The notes under the pieces: generated by a model
Databases searched by the model: none
What the model was told of the DNA's origin: nothing
The model's input: only the letters and a program-made list of their open reading frames with translations
Assembly (NCBI GenBank): GCA_020746995.1
Contig: JAGPXD010000007.1
Coordinates: 2,221,535 to 2,285,534 of the forward strand
Direction of reading: 5' to 3'
Source: Plectosphaerella cucumerina
Taxonomy: Eukaryota; Ascomycota; Sordariomycetes; Glomerellales; Plectosphaerellaceae
DNA: 64,000 bases
Part shown: positions 11,501-23,000 of the stretch, piece after piece
How positions within the stretch are numbered: the stretch's first letter is position 1
Layout: the number at the start of each line of letters is the position of its first letter
Program-made: the position numbers and the translations under genes

Positions 11501-14043
11501 GTTGACGAGGCCCCAACGTCGATTCAGACCGAAGACGACTCCGCTTTTGGGCTCCGGGCGGACAATGGCAGGATCATCATGTACTTCACCAGCCCCAAAA
11601 AAGCCGATGTTCTGCAGTCCATCAGAGGCGCCAAGGCCAAGTATGGCAAGGACAACAGGCTTTTCAAGGCGTATGAGCGGCTGGTACGACCTCAGGATGT
11701 CCCTGGGACCCTGCTGAACCTGGCACTATCGAACCTGTCCAGCTCCGACTCCTCGCTGAGGCTCTCCTCCTACAACCTTCTGGGGGCACTTTGCAAGGCC
11801 TTCCGGTTTAGCGCAGCATCCAAGCTCGTTTGCATCATCGGTAATCGTTCTCATCCCATCCATTACCTCACTTTTGCTGATTGCGGCGGTCAAAGACGTT
11901 TCAGTGCCCCTCAACCCTGCGAGCTTTATTGTCGGCATGAGCCAGGAACTGGCTCGAACAGAGCCGCAGTTGACATTCGACTTCCTCACCGAGTTCTTCG
12001 TCGGCTGGGATAGCTTCGCCGACGAGCAGAAGCCATTGAGTCTGGCATACATGGCTCCTTGGCTGTCAAACCTCCGCACCACCATCATTGCCAGCGATGT
12101 CGACGGCGACAAGGCAAAGGACAAGATTGCAACCTTGTTCCGGAAGCTCATAGACATCGCCATCACGGATCACTTTCTTGCGCACACCCTCGAACACGAC
12201 ATATGGCCTTCGATCGCCAGCGATGAGCTCATCATCGAAATCTTCATGGAGGAACTCACCAAAGCCGCCATGGGCTTTGGCTTTGACGACGAACCACTTG
12301 AGTCGCTGGCATCGATAGTCGCAGGCGTCGGCACCATCAGTCTCCGGGCCAAAATCATTTCTCGACTACGCAAGGCTCTCAATCGCACCTCCCTCCGCCC
12401 TACCAAGCATCTGCCAGACAATGCTGTCTGGGCCGAGATTTGCGTGCTGCTTCATTTCTGCCTGACACTGTCATTCGACAATGGGGTGCAGTCGCAGTTG
12501 TACCTGCCGGAAATATTCCACATCGTGACGATGCTCGCGAATACGGGGACGGTGGAGGTAAGGGTACTCATCCACCGCCTCCTGGTCAACACGGTCCATG
12601 CTGCCTGCACTTCTTTCCTGATCGACGACTTGAGGAGCAACAAACTTCGAGCAAGTCTGGACGTACTGAGCGAGACCAAGAACGACACATTTCCGGCTTC
12701 GCTCAGAGATGCGGCTTCAATGTCAACCACGCACGACTCAGGCCACATCTTGGCCGCTACCGAAACCCTGGCGACAACATTGTTCGAACTTTGTTCTCTG
12801 GCTGCCCCGTCTGTGGATGTTTCGAATGCCTGGAAATCGCGATGGATGAGTCTTGTTGCCAGCACGGCATTCCAGAACAACCCGGCAATACAACCCCGTG
12901 CGTTTACAGTAATGGGCTGTCTCGCTCGGGAAGAAGTCGACGATGATCTTCTGTATCAGGTGCTTGTAGCCCTCCGGATCAGTGTTGGCAGGTTGGGGGA
13001 AGAAAACAACAGCGACATGTTCATCGCCATCGTCACCTCACTGTCCAAGATGATGGCCAAGCTGCCCTCGGCATCCCGGTATGGCCTTCAGCTCTTTTGG
13101 CTGGCTATTTCGCTCCTACGACTGGTGCCCTCTGGCCTTTTCAACTGCACTGCTCACTTTCTTGAGGCCGTGCTATCGAATATAGGTGGACTCGGCGGTC
13201 TAAGGGGCAGCAGCAACATGGCCTCACTCCTCCTCCAGGGCCGGGGTCAGCTGGAGGATGCAGCGTCCCAGCTGGACGAAGTCTACGGCATTCACTTCAC
13301 GAAGGAACGCTTCCACCTGGCGGTTTGCGCCTGCATAGCCAGGGGTTTGACAGATACGACAACTCGACAGGTCGCGATGAGGGTCATCGCGACGTTTCTC
13401 GAAATGACCAACAACTCGGGCGTTGCTGGAGAAGGCTTTGCAGCGAGCTCTTTCTCCTCACCTTACATGTCGTTGCTCATCGCTCGCAGCACTAGCCAGG
13501 AGGAGGTCGAAGAGACAATGTGGCTTGCAGGTGTCAATCCCGCCGGGTGCAGTGCTCTCCTTTTCCCCCGTCGATTCGGCCATGCTGGCTTGCACGAGGA
13601 CAGCGAACTTCTGCTCATGACAGCAATCGAGTTGGTTGACTTCCAGTACTTGGAGGACAGTGTTCAGGAGCGAACATTGAGATGGCTCACGGAACTCTGC
13701 AATCATCGGCCAATGATTGCAACCAAGCTGTATGTCATTCCCCACTCAATACCCTCTTTCTTCAGCTGCTGATGCAATTTCGCCTTGCAGCTATGGTCCG
13801 CTGGCATCTATTCTGGATGACGTCCTGCTCCACTGCCAGAACTACTCCACGATCAGCGCCGCACACAGCCTTCTTCGTTGTATTAATTCCCGGCCTCCGG
13901 TTAGCGGGATGCCTGACTCTTCGGCTCAGCTTGAGCAGACACTGCACGAGGCGGGCTTCAGCGGTCTTTGGAAGTCCTGCTCCCTGGATTCTTCTCACGA
14001 GTATAGTAGGCAGTACTATAATCTGACTGAGAGACTGATTGAG
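5580..14043 (+). CDS. Large RasGAP of the IRA1/IRA2-neurofibromin family, 3' end missing
   Basis: Fourteen exons: 5580-5633, 5690-7174, 7225-7559, 7616-7730, 7784-9316, 9377-9536, 9604-9893, 9948-10235, 10314-10685, 10736-10822, 10931-11103, 11164-11840, 11896-13729, 13791-14043. All thirteen introns (50-108 nt) are GT-AG and keep frame, giving 2552 codons. The product accelerates GTP hydrolysis by Ras, lowering Ras/cAMP signalling at membranes. A long helical N-terminal region comes first. The catalytic GAP domain is at about 1190-1480: arginine finger Arg1235 in ENESEILRRTCVATK and the structural motif FLRFFCPAI (1346-1354). A Sec14/PH-type region as in neurofibromin follows (KPFGLLIDATCYS, then HPKNVDYHLIGSLQDL), then C-terminal helical repeats. 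The start MNSDIGLVGCLVDRIATR joins LPHRTG after intron 1. Exon 14 ends LTERLIE at a good donor (GTATGT, 14044), beyond which mutated repeat DNA begins. Yeast Ira proteins are near 3090 residues and human neurofibromin near 2820, so some C-terminal sequence may be lost. Confidence 0.9.
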
Positions 14044-14731
14044 GTATGTCACACTCTAATAAACCTCCTAACCTATTAGTTACTAATATTACTTAGCTTA
14101 TAATAGTTTAGATAGTTAATTATTTATTTTATTTTCGAGAATTAATTAATATAAAGGGGTATTAAGTTATTAAAATAGTTATCTTATTAATACTTTTAAT
14201 ATATATAAAACTCGGGGTAAAATCTTAGAGTAATTATTAATATAATATTTCCCGATTATTAGTTTTTAGAGACGGATCTCTAGGTAGGCTATACTATTAT
14301 AAGTTATATTTAAGTTATTATTTATTACTACCGGGTATATAAAAGCCTTCCCTCTATATAGTTTTCCCTTACTAAGATTCTTTTATTTTACCTTTAACTT
14401 TCTCTTTCTAGTAAAAATTATCTAACCCTCCTAATAGATAAATTTACTTATTTTATTATTATTACTTATATTAATATAACTATTATTATATTTACTATAA
14501 ATAGTAACTATAACTATTACTTTTATATTAAAAGTCTTAAAAACTAACTTTATTTATAATTAAAAGTTATTATTACTAGTTAGTTTTACTACTAGTAGGG
14601 TATAATATAAATTAGTAATATACTACTAAATCCTAGCTAGTTACTATTAGTAGGAATACTTAGCTTCCTTTATATCTTTATTTACTATAGCTAGTAGCTA
14701 TTTTAATAATAGTAGTAAGAGGCTAAGATTC
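14044..14731. other. Start of the RIP-mutated block; unclassified AT-rich DNA
   Basis: The first 30-40 bases still look like an intron start (GTATGTCACACTC, then CCTAAC at 14067-14072). From about 14080 the sequence consists of TA-rich words with almost no CpA or TpG. Read through without splicing, the RasGAP frame stops at 14077-14079 after 12 more codons. If a 36-nt intron ended at 14079, the frame would stop at 14101-14103 after seven. A TATATAAAAG box at 14335-14344 is followed by a pyrimidine-rich stretch, but no coding sequence could be recognised. Confidence 0.6.
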
Positions 14732-14875
14732 TATAAGGAGACTCTAACTAAGCCGGGGAGTAGTCGGTTAGTACTAGTAAGCCTATATAATAGGAGGCGG
14801 CGATTAGTTAGTATAGGGCGCCTATAGTTATAGGCGAGGGTATATAATATAGAAGGACTTTAACTAGTTAAATTA
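14732..14875 (+). repeat. Truncated LTR of gypsy family A, opposite orientation
   Basis: Apart from C to T and G to A changes, this stretch matches the reverse complement of the family A LTR (15249-15494 and 26322-26567), beginning at the LTR's sense end (TATAAGG for TGTAAGG). It covers the first 144 of 246 bases and is cut off where the MULE at 14876 begins. An older plus-sense A element therefore stood here before that MULE inserted. The rest of this LTR was not found elsewhere in the window. Confidence 0.7.
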
Positions 14876-15248
14876 AGGGCCTATCTAGAAAGTATATATA
14901 GATAGCTAGTAAGCCCGTAAATACTAGGGCCGACTATACTAACCCGATTAAGCTATCGTTATATAAAAAACTATCGCTAGGCTATATAAAGCCCTAGCTA
15001 AAAACAGGGGTTTTTATATACCCTAAAGACTTCCTATATATAGGGTTATTAGCCCGCTAGGTATACCTATCCTATAGGTATCTAAAGCTATTATAAGGTT
15101 CCCGATCGGTACGCCCGGGTATAGGTTTAATTAAATCGCCGGTTATAAGTATTTAATTAAATCGCCGGTTATAAGGGTATTAATTAAAGTGATCGCGAGG
15201 GGCGCTCTCTACCGGTTGTAAGGTTGTTAATTAAAGTAATCGCGAGGG
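14876..15248. mobile_element. Non-autonomous MULE, left part (split by gypsy A)
   Basis: It begins AGGGCCTATCTAGAAAG, the terminal inverted repeat start shared with the elements at 25886, 29803 and 60303. An AACCCGATTAAGC subterminal block and an AGCTAAAAACAGG block follow. A CG-rich array then alternates TTTAATTAAA-type words with CGCCGGT, CGATCGCGAGG and GCGCCCGGG-type palindromes. It is cut at 15248, inside the unit CGCGAGGG|GCGCTCTCTACCGG. The second half of that unit resumes at 26573 after the gypsy A element and its target-site duplication. No transposase is encoded. Confidence 0.75.
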
Positions 15249-15494
15249 TGTAAGGATATCGGCTACGAGCCTGAACCGGGTCTGTAAGTAGTCTCTCCGC
15301 TAAGTACGTGTTATACCCTCGCTAGTAGGAATCGCTATATTCCCAGACTTTAACTTAACCCGTTAAAGTCCTTCCGTGTTATACACCCTCGCCTATAGCT
15401 ACGGGCGCCCTATACTAACTAATCGCCGCCCCCTACTACGTAGGCTTACCGGTACTAACTAACCGCTCCCCGGCTCGGTTAGGGTCCCTTTATA
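15249..15494 (-). repeat. Gypsy A left LTR (3' LTR in element sense)
   Basis: 246 bp, from TGTAAGGATATCGG to CCCTTTATA. It equals the right LTR in length and matches it except at transition-type differences. The polypurine tract lies immediately to its right. Confidence 0.88.
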
Positions 15495-16810
15495 ATTAAC
15501 CCTCTCCCCCGATTATTAGTCCCGTAACGATAAGGGGCTTTATCGTGCTACCTAGCGCTATATATTCCCTATACTCTATATTTACTAACCCTTTACGGGT
15601 TATAGTAGTTCTGTTACTTCGTAATAACTTTATTTCTAGGTTCCCGCCTATATTCCTCTAGTAGTTTCTAGTGGGTTTAGCCCCCCCTTTTATTAGCGGT
15701 AGCCCCCTACTACTATAGTAAATATATCCTAGTTACCTATTTAGGCTAACTCTCCTTATAATTACCTTACCGAGTATTTAGCTAGTAAATCTATTACTTA
15801 TATACCTATTTACTTATTTATATACCTCTATATAAAAGGCCGCCCGATCCCTTTCTTAGAGTCTTTTTTCTTTTCTTCCTCTTTAACCCTATAATCCGCC
15901 TTAAGATTACCTCCTTTTCTATAACCTTATAACTTTCTTCTTTCCGCTTAATACCCGCCGACCCTTTATAAGATATCGGTTATTCCCGTTATTAAACGCC
16001 TCTTCGAGGCCTACCCTTACGATATCTCTCCTACCGGCTAGAAGGGTAACCCCGGTAATACTAGCTAGGATAGCCGTCCCTATACCTACTACCTAACGTA
16101 ACTCTATAATAACTTAGAGATTATCTATATCTACTCTAAGAACCCCCTTTATTATACCCTTTATAAGGTTAATAAGGTTAAGTATACCGGTATATATTAA
16201 CCTACCCTCCTTTCGTAAAACTTTTACTAACTATTTATAGATTCCTAACTATATTCTTAGTATTATTTAGAACTACTAGAACTAAGCTAAGGGTATCCTT
16301 TAGTATAAAGTTACTACTTATAAGGGTAAGATACCCGTTATCTATTTATACTAATACTACTATATTATTAACTTTATTATAATCTAGAGTAGTTACTAGT
16401 ACCGCCTCTTTAAGTAGATTACTAATCCCGCCGGCCTTACCGGCCTCTCCGTAGTTACTTAGTAGACTTACCTTATATAGATTTAACTCTAGGAGTCTAC
16501 CTCTATTTATAAATAGTAATAATAGGAGTATAAACTTAACGTAAGTTTACTATCTTTCCTTTATTTTACTTTTACTAACTTATTATAAGTCTACTATAAT
16601 AGTAGTAACCCGGCCTCTCCTAGTTTAGTCTAGTATTACTACTAGTCTACTCGCCCTATATATCTTTAGGATATAACCCGTACTACCTCCTACCTTAAGT
16701 ACTTTACTAAAGTTAATAACTACTATAAGATTATTATATAGAGAGAGAGTAGTTATTTATTATTCCCTTACTTTAACGATAAATATAAAAGTACTATCCT
16801 TATAGTTATT
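15495..16810 (-). pseudogene. Gypsy A internal region between the 3' LTR and the nested MULE
   Basis: It begins at the polypurine tract and belongs to element A by position. It is heavily RIP-mutated; no conserved domain could be recognised here on either strand. A TATATAAAAGG box at 15831-15841, followed by a pyrimidine-rich stretch, is visible on the plus strand. Confidence 0.5.
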
Positions 16811-19800
16811 AGGCCTCGTTGGAAGGGTACTACGTTTTATTAGCAGGGTACTAAAAAGCGGGGGTATCAGGTGGTCTAAGCTCTAATTTCCGCGCTAAGT
16901 GCGGGAGTACAGGCCCTAAGCCTAATTGGGATTCTGCCGCCCCAGCCCGCCCGCTAATTTTTAGCTCGCCGCCCACAATCACTAACTTCAATCCAGTACT
17001 TTAACCTAACCTTAACCTTACTACTAACCTACCTACCCTCGCGATCGCGCGCCTTACGCCTGTCTTCGCCCCTTACGATAGAAGCCGCTATCACGGCTAG
17101 TAGCGGCGACCCCTACGGGCTACCGCTACCGCCCGCTACCTATACTATATTCGAAGAGGCCGATAAAACTGTGAAAGATTACACCCTCGCTAACGGTTAC
17201 AGCCTGGTTATTAAGAAGCGCTACGTTACCGATCTTACCGCGCGATATACCTATAGGTACGGTAAGGGTAAGGCCCTGATATCGTAAGCCTTAGATAACG
17301 TATATAAATCGAAGCGCCGAAAAACTAGCTCTTAGATGACGGGATACTCCTTCTCGATAAATATTAAGCGGCAGGACGATTAGTAGTAGGCTATTCTACT
17401 ACCCGCGGGCGTTAAGAACTAACAGTATAACTATAACGTAGTATCTATAGTATCCTTCGGCTACGTATACACCGCTAAAATCGCCGCCTATCGTGAGGCT
17501 ATCGTCACTATATAGAATAGTGGAATCCGGCCTCGGGAGATTGTTAACAGCCTCGCTAACCCCTAGGTAGGTAAGGCTAAGGCTATCACGGATATCACGC
17601 GCTAGGACGTTATAAACCTACTCGCTAGATATCGCCTCCAGGAGCTAAACGGCAGGAACCCCCTTTAGTAGCTCCTTAACGTAGGTACCCTACCCTCTGT
17701 ATATTTACCTACTAACTGCGTTTTTAATAGTAATTATAAGACACGGAAAAGTAGTTTTTCCGTATTTTCCGGGACGGCGAATATCGGCTCTAACGGCTAT
17801 TTATCGCGCCCCTCGAGACCACCCAGTATATCCGCGAGTTACCTGACGTCCTACAGATAGACTATACCTATAAGACAAACCGGTTAAATATACCGCTACT
17901 ATCTATTTACGGGATCTCCCCTCTTACTAAGAGCTTCCAAGTTACCGCTATATTCCTCGAGGGCGAAAAGGAAGAGTAGTTTACCTAGGCGCTTGAGGCC
18001 CTTACCTAGTACTATCGCGAAGCCGGAGTCCCCTTACCTAAGGTTATCCTTACCGACCGCGATCTAAGCCTTATAAACGCCCTCGCCGCCTACTAGATAT
18101 CTCGCGATATACCTTACCTACTCTACGGATAATATATTAATATAAATATCCTCGCGAAGATAAAGCGTTACTTCCCGAAGGCTACGCGTTAGCTAGATAG
18201 CTAGATATTACGTCACCAGGATTTCTATAATTTCCTTAAGGCCTAGAACGCCTTAATCTAATCGTTAACAGCCTAGGAGTACGACACGCGGCTTATAGTG
18301 TTCCGTAGGTTTAGCCGTAGTTATCCCGAGGCCGTTAACTACGCTACTAGAACGTAGCTTAACCCCTGGAAGGAAAAGATTGTCGCCTACTAGGTTAACC
18401 GGGTACCTTACTTTAACTAGTTAACTATATCTATAGCGGAGTCGTCGTACGCCGGTCTTAAGGGATATCTAGTATTTAGTACGGGTGACCTAGTAACGGT
18501 ATTCCGGAAGCTTTAGCTATACTAGTCAGCCTAGGTTCGCGCCCTCACGATAGAGCGTTAACAGAGGCTAAATAAGGTAGTGTTTCGGCTTTAAACGATT
18601 CTCTTCGAGGATATTAAGAGTAAGGTAGTAACAGAGGCTACGAAACTAATTAAGGGGGAGTTATAAGCCCTACCTAAGAGGGTATCCCCAGGAGTACTAC
18701 TACCGCCGTTAACCGTAGCGTAGTAGGTCTACGGAGACGCCTGTAACCGGATGAATATCGGGCTGGGTCTTCCCTACCGCTACCGCCTATATCCTTACCT
18801 ACGCGATAACCGGCCGCTAGAACTAGCGGAAATTAACGTCCACTAGTAGTAGTATCGCCTAGTAGATCTTAACGCTAACGCTAGCGCCGGAGATTACAGC
18901 CCTGGTGGTGATAACTCGCTATCCCCACTACCTCCTCTAGCTTTACCTGTAACTTAAGAACCAGCCGTTATATACGGTAAAGGCCGCCCTAGAGGCTTTG
19001 TTACGACTTAGAAGCTAAGTAAGGGGAAGAACTAGGGACCCCGTGGTACCCGCTTTATACCTTTAGCCTTCGAAATCGTGGAAAATAACGAGATTGCCGA
19101 GGCGGCGGTAGTACCGCCTTTAACCGCGCCCGCCAGGCTAGCGTCTATCCCAGGTTAGCTGATATCTAGTACTAGGGGCAGGGGCGGGCGGTGACGGCTT
19201 TACCGTACGCCTACGCCTACCCCGAGCCCTACCCCTAGCCCGAGCCCTAGCCTAGATAGCGATAATCCCTATAAGGCAGGAACCGCGGCGCCGCGCCGGT
19301 CGGCGCGGTTCATAGCGGCTCTAGAAGATAACGAAGATAGCGATCTAACCGGCAGTAAGGCTAACGGCAGTAAGGCTAGCGATAGCCTTATTTCGGCGCG
19401 GTACGAAGGACTCATAGACGCGCAGATCAGGCAGGATAAGGAGGATAAGCTCACTACGGCAGACGACTCGCAGATCTACAGCTATATCGTGGTTAGAGGC
19501 AATCTATAGATAGCCTTACTCAACACGCGTAGGATTATACTTTAATACTAAGGAAACTATTACTAAATAACGCTACGGATAGCCTTACCGTAGACGGCCC
19601 TACCGGCTATACTAGGCACCTCGTAACAGGCTACTTTCTCGAGCTGGTACTCTATTTCCGTAGTTAACAGCCCGATCGCTAGGTTACCAGTCGGCGCAGG
19701 TATCGGCGCCGCTATATAGCTTTAATTGAACCGTTGCGCCCGGGCACGCCCCTCGCGATCGCTTCAATTAACGCCCTTACGACCGGCGATTTTAATCGCT

Positions 19801-20097
19801 TGCGACCGGCGGTTCAATTAAACCGTTACGCCCGGGCGCGCCGATCGGCGACCTCGCGATAGCTTCAATTGAACCTGACCTGACCTGCAGGCCCTGTGCG
19901 ACCGGTGCACCCAGCGGGCTGATAACCCTGTATACAGGAAGTCTTCAGGGTATACAAAAAGGCCTGTTTTTAGCTGGGGCTTTACACAGGCTCGCGACAG
20001 GTTTACACATAACGACAGGTCAATCGGGTTAGCTCGGTCTATTACCCGCTTTTTGGTGCCCTTCTAATATATCGTAGTACCCTTCCAACAAGCCCCT
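16811..20097 (+). mobile_element. Autonomous-type Mutator-like element (MULE 1)
   Basis: A 3.29-kb element bounded by terminal inverted repeats of about 50 bp. The left end contains GTTGGAAGGGTACTACG (from about 16819); the right end (about 20045-20097) is its reverse complement with a few differences. A direct repeat AGTTATT(A) flanks it (from 16804 and from 20098). Subterminal CG-rich arrays with AATTGAACC and GCGCCCGGGCG words lie at about 19,715-19,880. CpA and TpG remain fairly frequent, unlike in the surrounding gypsy A DNA, so this is a lightly mutated and probably younger insertion. It encodes a MULE transposase relic on the plus strand. Confidence 0.82.
17147..19508 (+). pseudogene. 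MULE transposase relic in MULE 1
   Basis: Several reading-frame segments together give a Mutator-like transposase. An N-terminal DNA-binding-like part reads FEEADKTVKDYTLANGYSL (from 17150). The catalytic core includes LQIDYTYKTNRLNIPLL, with the first Asp at 17860-17862, and VILTDRDLSLINALAA, with the second Asp at 18055-18057 in the same frame. The C-terminal part reads YGKGRPRGFVTT, then a Pro/Thr/Ser repeat (PTPTPSPTPSPSPSLDS). Stops inside the core are almost all TAG where MULE transposases have tryptophan, as expected from TGG to TAG RIP change. The 17150 segment is not in frame with the core, so an intron or indel lies between. In life it would cut and rejoin element ends. It is now inactive. 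Confidence 0.78.
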
Positions 20098-23000
20098 AGT
20101 TATTATACTTAGTTATAATACTCCCTCTTATACCCCTACCTACCTTAGCTAGGGTATAATTCCTTAACCCGGTACCTATTACTAGATCGGCGGTAGCTAG
20201 GGTTTAACTACTCCGGACTCTACTTACTAGCCCTTTACTATTAGCTCGGATAATACTACCCCCTTTCTCCCTAACGGTACTCTTTATAATCCTTTCGAGG
20301 ATTACTAGGACTTTACCGGTATATCTAAGTAAGTAGGGATTTCTTACTAAGTAACTACGGGTTCCCGGGGTCTATCCGGAGAACTTTACCCTTAAGGTAG
20401 CCCGAGGGCTTTCTTTACTTCCCGTATATATAGAATATAAATAGGATTTCTAGGTAGTTTTCTTAAACTCTTAAACTTTTAATAAATTAACTACCTTAAT
20501 TAGTTATCCTACTTTATATAAAACTACTTTAACTTTATATAGTATATAGTAAGCCTCTATAGTATATTTACTAGGTATTCTACTAGTTCCTAGGAGTTAT
20601 ACTCTACCGGCTAGCCTTTCTATTTAACTAAATATAATAAGTCCGCCCCTTTACCCTTATAAGTAACTACCTCTTCGACCTCCTATTCCTTAGGTTTAGG
20701 TTCTAGATCCGGTAGTTAGTTAGTAGGTAGATAGCTACTATTCCACGGTTCTAATAGGGATACTAAGAAAACGTTATATATCGTATAATATTTCTAAGGT
20801 AGTATTAGGTAGTAGACGTTAGGGCTAATCCGCTAGGTAACCTAAATATAAATATATTATAGTGTAAGTTTTTATTTAGCTTTCTTAAAATAGAAGTTTT
20901 ATATAGATAAACTTATATAACTCCTTACTTAAAACTTAATCGGTTTATACCGGGTATTATAGTATTTCGCCTGGGTCTCCTAGGTATACTACTAAACCTT
21001 AAATATCCTATACCTAGTCTTAGTAATCTTCGCTAAGTATTTACTTATACTTTCGATAAGATTCTATTTATCGGAGGGTATATATATAACTACCCGGGGG
21101 TAATACCCTATTAGTATAAAGAAGGGGGATACCCTTAAAGTTATATTAACTATATTATTATAGTTAAACTCCGCCTCTAGGAGTACTTATAGCTAAGAGT
21201 TTATCTTTAGGCTATAAACCTTTTATAGGTAGGTTTCTAATTCCTAGTTAACCCTCTCTATCTAGCTATCTAACTAAGGGTACTATATAGTAGATATCCG
21301 TTATTTAATCGCTATAGCTTTATAGTAGTCCTACTAGAAGCTACTAGTAATTAGTTTATCTTTATTACTAACGATACCTTCGGGAATACTAAATCTATAC
21401 TCGATATTCTTATAGATAATAACTACTAACTATACGGTATTTAGCCGGTATATAGTCGGGAAATAATATACTATTTTTATTATATAGTAGACTACTACTA
21501 GAATAGTATTATATATCTAGTTATTACTACTTATTACTTCCGGGAGCTTTATAATAAAGTCTAGGCTAATCTACTAGTATAGGTATAAGGGTAGTAGTAG
21601 TAGTTATAGTAAGTTATAAAGGCGGTACCTCGGAATCCACGTACTTTAGTACTCCGGGTACTCTATAGTATAAATATAGACGTTATTAATTAAGTACCTC
21701 TAGTAGAATTTCCTAGTAATTAAATTAGTAGTTTTATTTATACCGAGGTAGTTAATCCGCGGATTATTATAGTATATCCGTAGGAGCTCCTCTCTTAGGG
21801 AGGCTTCCTCGGGGATTACTAGCCTCTCCTTAGAGAAGAGGGTACCCTTAAGTCCTAGTATATAACTAGGCTAAAATCCAGTAAACCTTTATAGTCTATT
21901 TATAATCTCCCGGTAGAGGTTATTAAAGATTTATAACTCCTTAATAACGTATTCTAGGTCTACGTCGGATCCGTTAGTAAATACCGTTTTACCCTAGATA
22001 AGTTACCTTATTATAGTACGTAGGATATATTATACCGGGTATCTAATATTCCTAGCTAAATTTAAATCCTCTAAGCCCTTAGGCTCCCTTTACTTAGTAG
22101 TTACTATCTACCTACTCCTCCGTAGGTAGCTAGGGATCCTAGCTATAGGCTCTTTAATCCCCGTAGTAGTTATTACGTTTATAATATAGTTAGCCTCTAC
22201 GGGCGATATACCGTATAAGGTAGAGAAACCTTACTAGTATTATACTTCCTTAAGTAACTCGGCCTACTTTACTCTAAGGTATATCTTAATAGTATAGATA
22301 TATACCTCTATAGTTAGTCCCCGAACGGTTAGCATAGTAATCCTTACCTATAAGCCTAGTAATAGGGTCTCTACTAGTTATAGTTTCTTTACTAATATAG
22401 GTAGTATATTATTAACGTTAGGTTCCCCTTCTAGGTAATTAGGTCTTCGGGATAGGCTATTAGCCGGATTAGTAACCCCTAGTCTATATTAAATCTCGAA
22501 GTTAAAAAGGGCGAGGTAATATACCTAGTGGGTAAGCTATCCGCGGATATCCCGTATAGGTAAGTCTATTACCCTTTTTAGTACCTAGTAGTTAGTTAGG
22601 ACTATAAGTCTTTATTCTAACCTTTCTACGTAGTAGTTTTAGTACTCTAGGCTCTCTATAATCGCTAGGAGCTTCTATTAGCCTATACCCTATTTTATCT
22701 CGATATTATTAAGTTTCCGCGACTAGTAAGTAATTAGGTACTAGGTACTAATATATTTTTATAAGATAATCCCGGAGATTACTTAGATTAAGGTATTAGT
22801 CTCGACCCTAGTTTTATACCTAGGGTTATAATAGTAAAGTATATTTACTAACTAAAAGGTAAACTTTAACTCTTCTAGTATAGCTTTTATTTCTTCCCCC
22901 TAGGTAAAGTCTCCTAACTTTATACTATTTTAACTACCCTTTAGGGCTATAGTTAGAAGGTAAGTGATATATAAGTAGTGTGGGATAAACTTCCTGTAAA

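Noticed and set aside
14044..14103. A 36-nt intron ending at 14079 followed by a seven-codon last exon of the RasGAP gene
   Set aside because: The shortest accepted intron in this gene is 50 nt, and the supposed exon is made of RIP-type words. It could be a chance frame, so it was not annotated.
19269..19454. A 61-codon minus-strand open frame inside MULE 1
   Set aside because: It is antisense to the Pro/Ser-rich C-terminal part of the MULE transposase relic and survives only because that part is lightly mutated.
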